A DNA stretch of 64,000 nt from DAIOEK01 sp963708715 (GTDB taxonomy: Bacteria > Chloroflexota > Anaerolineae > Anaerolineales > Anaerolineaceae): positions 1,364,001 through 1,428,000 of the forward strand of contig CAVPSU010000001.1 of the NCBI GenBank assembly GCA_963708715.1, in the 5' to 3' direction. The notes under the pieces were generated by a model that was given only the letters and a program-made list of their open reading frames with translations, was not told the origin of the DNA and did no database searches. Of this stretch, positions 60,428 through 64,000 are shown in pieces. The first letter of the stretch is position 1; each line of letters opens with the position of its first letter. The position numbers were made by a program, and so were the translations under genes.

Positions 60428-60456
60428 TTGACACCTTCATCTAATGCTGGTATATT
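60428..60456 (+). promoter_or_regulatory. MFS gene promoter
   Basis: TTGACA (60428-60433), 17 bases, TATATT (60451-60456). Start near 60463, giving a 50-base leader. Confidence 0.75.
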
Positions 60457-60463
60457 CGTGTTA

Positions 60464-60479
60464 ATGCATTATATTGCAT
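60464..60479. promoter_or_regulatory. Candidate DeoR operator
   Basis: Inverted repeat ATGCA-TTATAT-TGCAT lies between the two promoters' start sites and overlaps the -10 of the deoR promoter, so a bound regulator could block both. Confidence 0.5.
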
Positions 60480-60496
60480 GATATTGCGGATGTCAA
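60468..60496 (-). promoter_or_regulatory. deoR promoter, perfect consensus
   Basis: On the minus strand TTGACA (60496-60491), 17 bases, TATAAT (60473-60468). Start near 60461. It faces the MFS promoter and overlaps it at the start sites. Confidence 0.8.
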
Positions 60497-60514
60497 TTTG
60501 TTGTTGGAGCGAAT

Positions 60515-61690
60515 ATGAATACTGTGAAATCGCGCTACCCTCTCATCGTCGCCTGCACTATTTTCCTTTTCTTTGGGGTGGTTACTGCCGGTCTGGGGCC
60601 GATATTACCTGAACTAGCCGAAAATACCCAGTCCAATCTGGCAGCCGTGGGTGGGATTTTTACGGCTTTGTTTTTAGGCGCACTCATTTCTCAGTTGATC
60701 GTTGGACCGCTGTTGGATAGATTTGGTCCCAAAATTATTATGGAAATCGCCTTGATCGTTCTTGCAATCGGCGTGGTTGGATTTACGACCGCCCGATCGC
60801 TATGGATGATGTTATTGATCACCTTCCTCGCGGGGTTGGGACATGGATCGGTTGACCTAAGTGTGAATGTGCTTGTTTCCAGAACATACGTTGAGAAAAA
60901 CACTTCTGTGATGAATCTGCTTCATTTCTTTTTTGGCGTTGGTGCTGTAGTTGGACCGGCGTTGGTGAGCCTTTCTCTTTCAATGGACGTTACTGGAATG
61001 ATAGTAATGTGGGTAGCCGCTGCTGGGATGATCATTATGGCAATTCTGGTGACCAGGGTTCAAAACCCAGTTGGAGCAGAGAACCAGGACAAAACCAATC
61101 AGGGAACAGTATATGGCTCATTGACACTTTGGTTAATGGGCCTGGTCCTCCTTATTTACGTGGGTGTTGAAAATGGTTTAGGCGGTTGGTCCACGACTTA
61201 TACCAACCAGACCACCGGCTTAAGTCTCGAAAAAGCGGCGCTGGTTTCAGCAGGTTATTGGGGAGCATTAACGATAGGCAGGTTGGCTGCCGCCTTGGCA
61301 GGAAACAAAATCCCCGCAAGGCGCCTGCTGCTGATTGCTTCTATTCTGTCGCTCGCAATGGGATTGGTCTTCGCCCTATCCACTGGATCACTGGTGCCTA
61401 CTGTCGTTAGTATCTTACTCATTAGTTTCTTCACTGGCTCGGTTTATCCAACCATGATGTCTCTGATTATCACAACTTTTAGTCATGCCCCAGGTAAAGC
61501 TGCCAGCGTTGCCTCCGCGATGGGCAGTGTTGGCGGGATGCTTTTACCTTTCATACAGGGATATCTTCAAGAGAAGGTCAGCCCTTCTGCCAGCGCCTGG
61601 TACGTGGCGGGAGGATTGTTCCTGATGTTGGTAGTGCTGATCGCGTCAAATTTGAACCAACGAAAGAAATCAATCCTGCTTACTATGTAG
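60515..61690 (+). CDS. MFS transporter, sugar-type
   Basis: This 391-residue, 12-helix transporter has motif A as GPLLDRFGPKIIM after helix 2 and a polar central loop (about 185-200). Its context with a divergent DeoR regulator suggests a sugar or nucleoside substrate, but the sequence does not fix it. TTGGAG lies six bases before the ATG. The downstream gene (61757) is broken. Confidence 0.88.
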   Translation: MNTVKSRYPLIVACTIFLFFGVVTAGLGPILPELAENTQSNLAAVGGIFTALFLGALISQLIVGPLLDRFGPKIIMEIALIVLAIGVVGFTTARSLWMMLLITFLAGLGHGSVDLSVNVLVSRTYVEKNTSVMNLLHFFFGVGAVVGPALVSLSLSMDVTGMIVMWVAAAGMIIMAILVTRVQNPVGAENQDKTNQGTVYGSLTLWLMGLVLLIYVGVENGLGGWSTTYTNQTTGLSLEKAALVSAGYWGALTIGRLAAALAGNKIPARRLLLIASILSLAMGLVFALSTGSLVPTVVSILLISFFTGSVYPTMMSLIITTFSHAPGKAASVASAMGSVGGMLLPFIQGYLQEKVSPSASAWYVAGGLFLMLVVLIASNLNQRKKSILLTM

Positions 61691-61756
61691 ATCGTTGTTG
61701 ACAAAACAGAATAAGTGTTCTATGAATAGTCCATTAAATCAGGAGGGGTTGTATTT

Positions 61757-62212
61757 ATGGAACACATTTGCGAATGGGTGGAGCCGAAAGATCAACCCGT
61801 GTTATGTATCCGGGTTCTTACCCGGGTGGAAGAATTACCGCAATAAATTAGTAGATCCTACGGGACCATCATGCAGGTGATGGCTGAAAATGGGATCCAA
61901 TTGTCAGGCGAACCGTACGTTGCCTATTTCAATATGGACATGAATAATCTGGACGTGGAACTGGGTTTCCCGATAGAAACCGCGGGCGAAGAGAAAGGTG
62001 AGGTCAAGCCTGGAGTGATACCCGGTGGTAAGAAGGCGTCCACCCTCTATATCGATCCTTACTCGGAGATGGCATCAGCCTACGAGGCTCTCACTTCCTT
62101 TGTACAGGAACAGGGTTTTGAGCCGACAAGGGTTGCTTATGAGCATAACCTCACCGGTCCTGAAATACCTCCAGCAGAACATAAAACCAGAATTGTATTT
62201 CCTATTAAGTAA
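61757..62212 (+). pseudogene. GyrI-like effector-binding protein with in-frame TAA
   Basis: AGGAGG (61741-61746) precedes ATG 61757. The frame reads MEHICEWVEPKDQPVLCIRV and VEELPQ, then TAA at 61844-61846, then ISRSYGTIMQVMAENG, GEPYVAYFNMDMNNLDVELG and YEALTSFVQEQGFEPTRV up to 62212. The whole is a normal 151-codon GyrI/AraC-effector-like domain, with TAA in place of a likely Leu codon (TTA). An ATG at 61871 could still start a 113-residue truncated product. Members bind small hydrophobic ligands. Confidence 0.75.
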
Positions 62213-62230
62213 AGCGGTTTATTAATACAT

Positions 62231-62266
62231 AAACAGACTGCCGACGTTATTGCCGGCAGTCTGTTT
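62231..62266. terminator. Bidirectional terminator between convergent genes
   Basis: Perfect 13-bp arms AAACAGACTGCCG and CGGCAGTCTGTTT with a ten-base loop between 61757 (plus) and 62274 (minus); A and T ends serve both directions. Confidence 0.8.
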
Positions 62267-62273
62267 ATCTAAC

Positions 62274-63527
62274 CTAATTCGAAATGGTTTCTTGTGAGGA
62301 ATCCAGTCTCTGGTGAAAGCTTGGTACCTTCTTCAATCTTAAATGCAGATAGTAATATCCCCCAACCGCAATCGCACAGATAATCCCCCCTGCATACCAA
62401 ACCCAATTAGGGTTGTACTGATCCATGATTAACCCTGCCGCTGCCGGACCGATCGTGGATGGAATCGACCAGGAAATGGAAGAAATAGCCATATACCTGC
62501 CTCGCATCTCTTCTGGGGCAAATTTTGCAGCCAGTGCCTGGCTGACTGGAACGACGATCATCTCACCAATTGTGATAATCAAGATCGATACCACGAACAA
62601 CCAGAAGACACCGATAAAACCGATCATACCAAATCCGATCATATAAAACGCACAACCGAGCGCCATCATAAGCATCGGGGCGAATTTCTTGGTCTGACTG
62701 GTAACCCAAAATTGTGTAAACACAACCAGGACGGCACTGGCACTCAACATATACCCATATTGAGTCGTTGGAATCTGGTGAACATCGCGCAAATAGACCG
62801 AGAGCGTGTTATACATCTGTTGATACACTAATAGCATAAGCATGGAGACGAAGATAAATCCAATGAACAACCTATCTTTGAACACGGATTTGTATCCTGC
62901 AATCGTCTGTAAAATGGATTCCTCCACCTTGCCGTGTTTCGTCTCCGGCTTCGTCTCTGGAATAAGTTTGATGACAATTACCGCGGTAGTCAGACTAAAA
63001 ACCGCATCCAGAATGAACAGCATCAAATACGATCTGGCAGCGACAAATCCCCCAATAGTTGGTCCGATGATCCAGGACAGATTCGCTACGACCCGGATAA
63101 TTCCATAACCCTCATTCCTCTGTTCTTCCGGAAGCATATCTGCGACCATTGCATTATGTGCGGGACCAGAGACACTACCGAGTATTCCAATGACTGCTAC
63201 CAGGGGATAAAGGATCAGCAGCTCATTCACAAAACCCAGCGTCAGAGTACTCAATGCGCTGAAAACTAAACCAAATAAGATAATCTGTTTCCTGCCAAAT
63301 TTATCAGTTAGGGCTCCACCGACAGTACTTCCAAATAACCCGAACAAGGACATGGTTCCCAGCAACACTCCCGCCTGTGTCATTCCAACCTGGAAGCGTT
63401 GGGTGATATAGAGGGCAAAGAAAGGGAACAGTAAAGTACCGCCGATCATGTCAATGAAGACGGTGCCCACGAGTATCCAAAACTTGCCAGGAAAACTGCG
63501 ATAGAAAGTTTGGCCTTTTTGCAACAT
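62274..63527 (-). CDS. MFS transporter, multidrug-type
   Basis: This 417-residue, 12-helix transporter has motif A GGALTDKFGRKQII after helix 2 and motif C-like segments (GPAHNAMVADMLPEEQRNEGYGI cut at residue 20 of the drug:H+ group; second-half APEEMRGRYMAI). A charged central loop sits at about 195-210. It is probably a proton-coupled exporter; substrate unknown. No regulator is adjacent. Confidence 0.9.
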   Translation of the reverse strand: MLQKGQTFYRSFPGKFWILVGTVFIDMIGGTLLFPFFALYITQRFQVGMTQAGVLLGTMSLFGLFGSTVGGALTDKFGRKQIILFGLVFSALSTLTLGFVNELLILYPLVAVIGILGSVSGPAHNAMVADMLPEEQRNEGYGIIRVVANLSWIIGPTIGGFVAARSYLMLFILDAVFSLTTAVIVIKLIPETKPETKHGKVEESILQTIAGYKSVFKDRLFIGFIFVSMLMLLVYQQMYNTLSVYLRDVHQIPTTQYGYMLSASAVLVVFTQFWVTSQTKKFAPMLMMALGCAFYMIGFGMIGFIGVFWLFVVSILIITIGEMIVVPVSQALAAKFAPEEMRGRYMAISSISWSIPSTIGPAAAGLIMDQYNPNWVWYAGGIICAIAVGGYYYLHLRLKKVPSFHQRLDSSQETISN

Positions 63528-63713
63528 TAGGTATCTATCTCAGACGTTGAAATTATGTACCACCCGGAAATGATTATACACCTCGTCTCCATCCGAAAAA
63601 ACCGAGTTTACAAATAAATATGACCAAGATATGTCTACACTCCCTATATATATATTTCCTTCTGGGTTATGCTCAATTACCTGTTAATTAATTAGGTTTA
63701 TTTAGGAGCGCCT

Positions 63714-64000
63714 ATGCAAATAGTGACAGATCGCGGTTGTGATATCAGTCCGGAACAGTTGGAAGGACTCTCTATTCACTTTGCACCGATGCGACTCACC
63801 CTGGGGGATAAAACCTATTCTAGTGGGGTGGATCTTTCGGCGGAAGAGTTCTATGGGTTACTCGAGAAGACAGAAGATATGCCGGTCACGTCTCAAGCTA
63901 CTTCAGGCGATTTTGCAGAGATCTACCGCAAGCTGGCAGAGACAGATCCGGATATTTTATCCATCCATATTTCCTCAGGCTTAAGCGGTACGTATGATTC
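63714..64000 (+). CDS. DegV family fatty-acid binding protein, 3' partial
   Basis: The visible 95 residues begin MQIVTDRGCDISPEQLEG and continue with APMRLTLGDKTYSSGVDLS and PVTSQATSGDFAEIYRKL, then LSIHISSGLSGTYDS at the window end. This is the N-terminal domain of DegV (FakB-like), which binds a fatty acid for phosphorylation by FakA. AGGAG lies five bases before ATG 63714. The rest of the gene is outside the window. Confidence 0.93.
   Translation, partial: MQIVTDRGCDISPEQLEGLSIHFAPMRLTLGDKTYSSGVDLSAEEFYGLLEKTEDMPVTSQATSGDFAEIYRKLAETDPDILSIHISSGLSGTYD

Noticed and set aside
10114..62212. Stop-codon reassignment explaining the nonsense codons
   Set aside because: All three stops occur at positions of different expected residues, and intact genes end normally at all three, so no single recoding fits.

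Overview
The window looks like a chromosomal segment of a Chloroflexota bacterium, most likely class Anaerolineae. This is inferred from gene content: Thr/Pro-rich lipoproteins, a SpoVS gene in a non-sporulation context, PdxS/PdxT, an R3H-AAA (Ycf45-like) ATPase beside tmk, a MurG-like glycolipid glycosyltransferase, and many short GTAGGGGCG-type palindromes between genes. There are no tRNA, rRNA or CRISPR genes, and most of the sequence is ordinary housekeeping and metabolic coding DNA.

Layout. 1-1112 is the 3' end of an insertion sequence (DDE transposase, doubled terminal motif). 1.4-10 kb holds a GAF histidine kinase, a PEP-synthase-like ATP-grasp protein, dnaN, an MFS transporter, a DUF1330 protein and uvrC. 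10.1-16.7 kb holds a dead nitroreductase, a pncC-like gene, a glycolipid glycosyltransferase, an Rrf2 regulator with a small partner gene, and a translationally coupled run (CcmC-like membrane protein, hutI, HD hydrolase) followed by an inositol monophosphatase. 16.7-21.8 kb holds two lipoproteins (one a trypsin-like protease with PDZ) separated by a modular hairpin-repeat array, then a gene remnant and a PilZ gene with an elaborate leader. 21.9-26 kb is a minus-strand operon (GntR regulator, slipin, SdpI-like protein, ABC ATPase, ABC permease, DUF4177) behind a consensus promoter with four tandem 8-bp repeats. 26.1-34.8 kb runs pdxST, an acetyltransferase-like gene, R3H-AAA ATPase, tmk, a DsbA-cyclophilin fusion lipoprotein, PrsW-like protease, DedA and PlsC. 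34.8-43.1 kb holds a beta-propeller protein, a methyltransferase-like membrane protein, comEC, pepT, a small ferredoxin, a LarA-like racemase, a deoxynucleoside kinase and spoVS. 43.1-43.74 kb is an AT-rich non-coding gap studded with DnaA-box-like 9-mers, a candidate replication origin. 43.7-53 kb holds a nucleotidyltransferase, a second deoxynucleoside kinase, pepF, a CcrM-type DNA methylase, metG, an alpha/beta hydrolase and murJ. 53-64 kb has repeats, three broken genes, a zinc-ribbon membrane protein, an MscS channel, pirin, RidA, a DEAD-box helicase, a DeoR/MFS divergent pair, another MFS gene and the start of a DegV gene.

Three things stand out. First, the PilZ gene has a promoter, a 32-codon leader peptide ending in three His codons, an antiterminator-like segment and an intrinsic terminator just before its ribosome-binding site; the DEAD-box helicase gene also has a terminator between promoter and ribosome-binding site. 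Second, five genes are broken, four of them by isolated nonsense codons with recognisable coding sequence continuing on both sides. Third, several genes carry TATAAT 5-7 bases before the ATG and no Shine-Dalgarno sequence, suggesting leaderless transcription. All functional statements come from reading the sequence; no database search was run.
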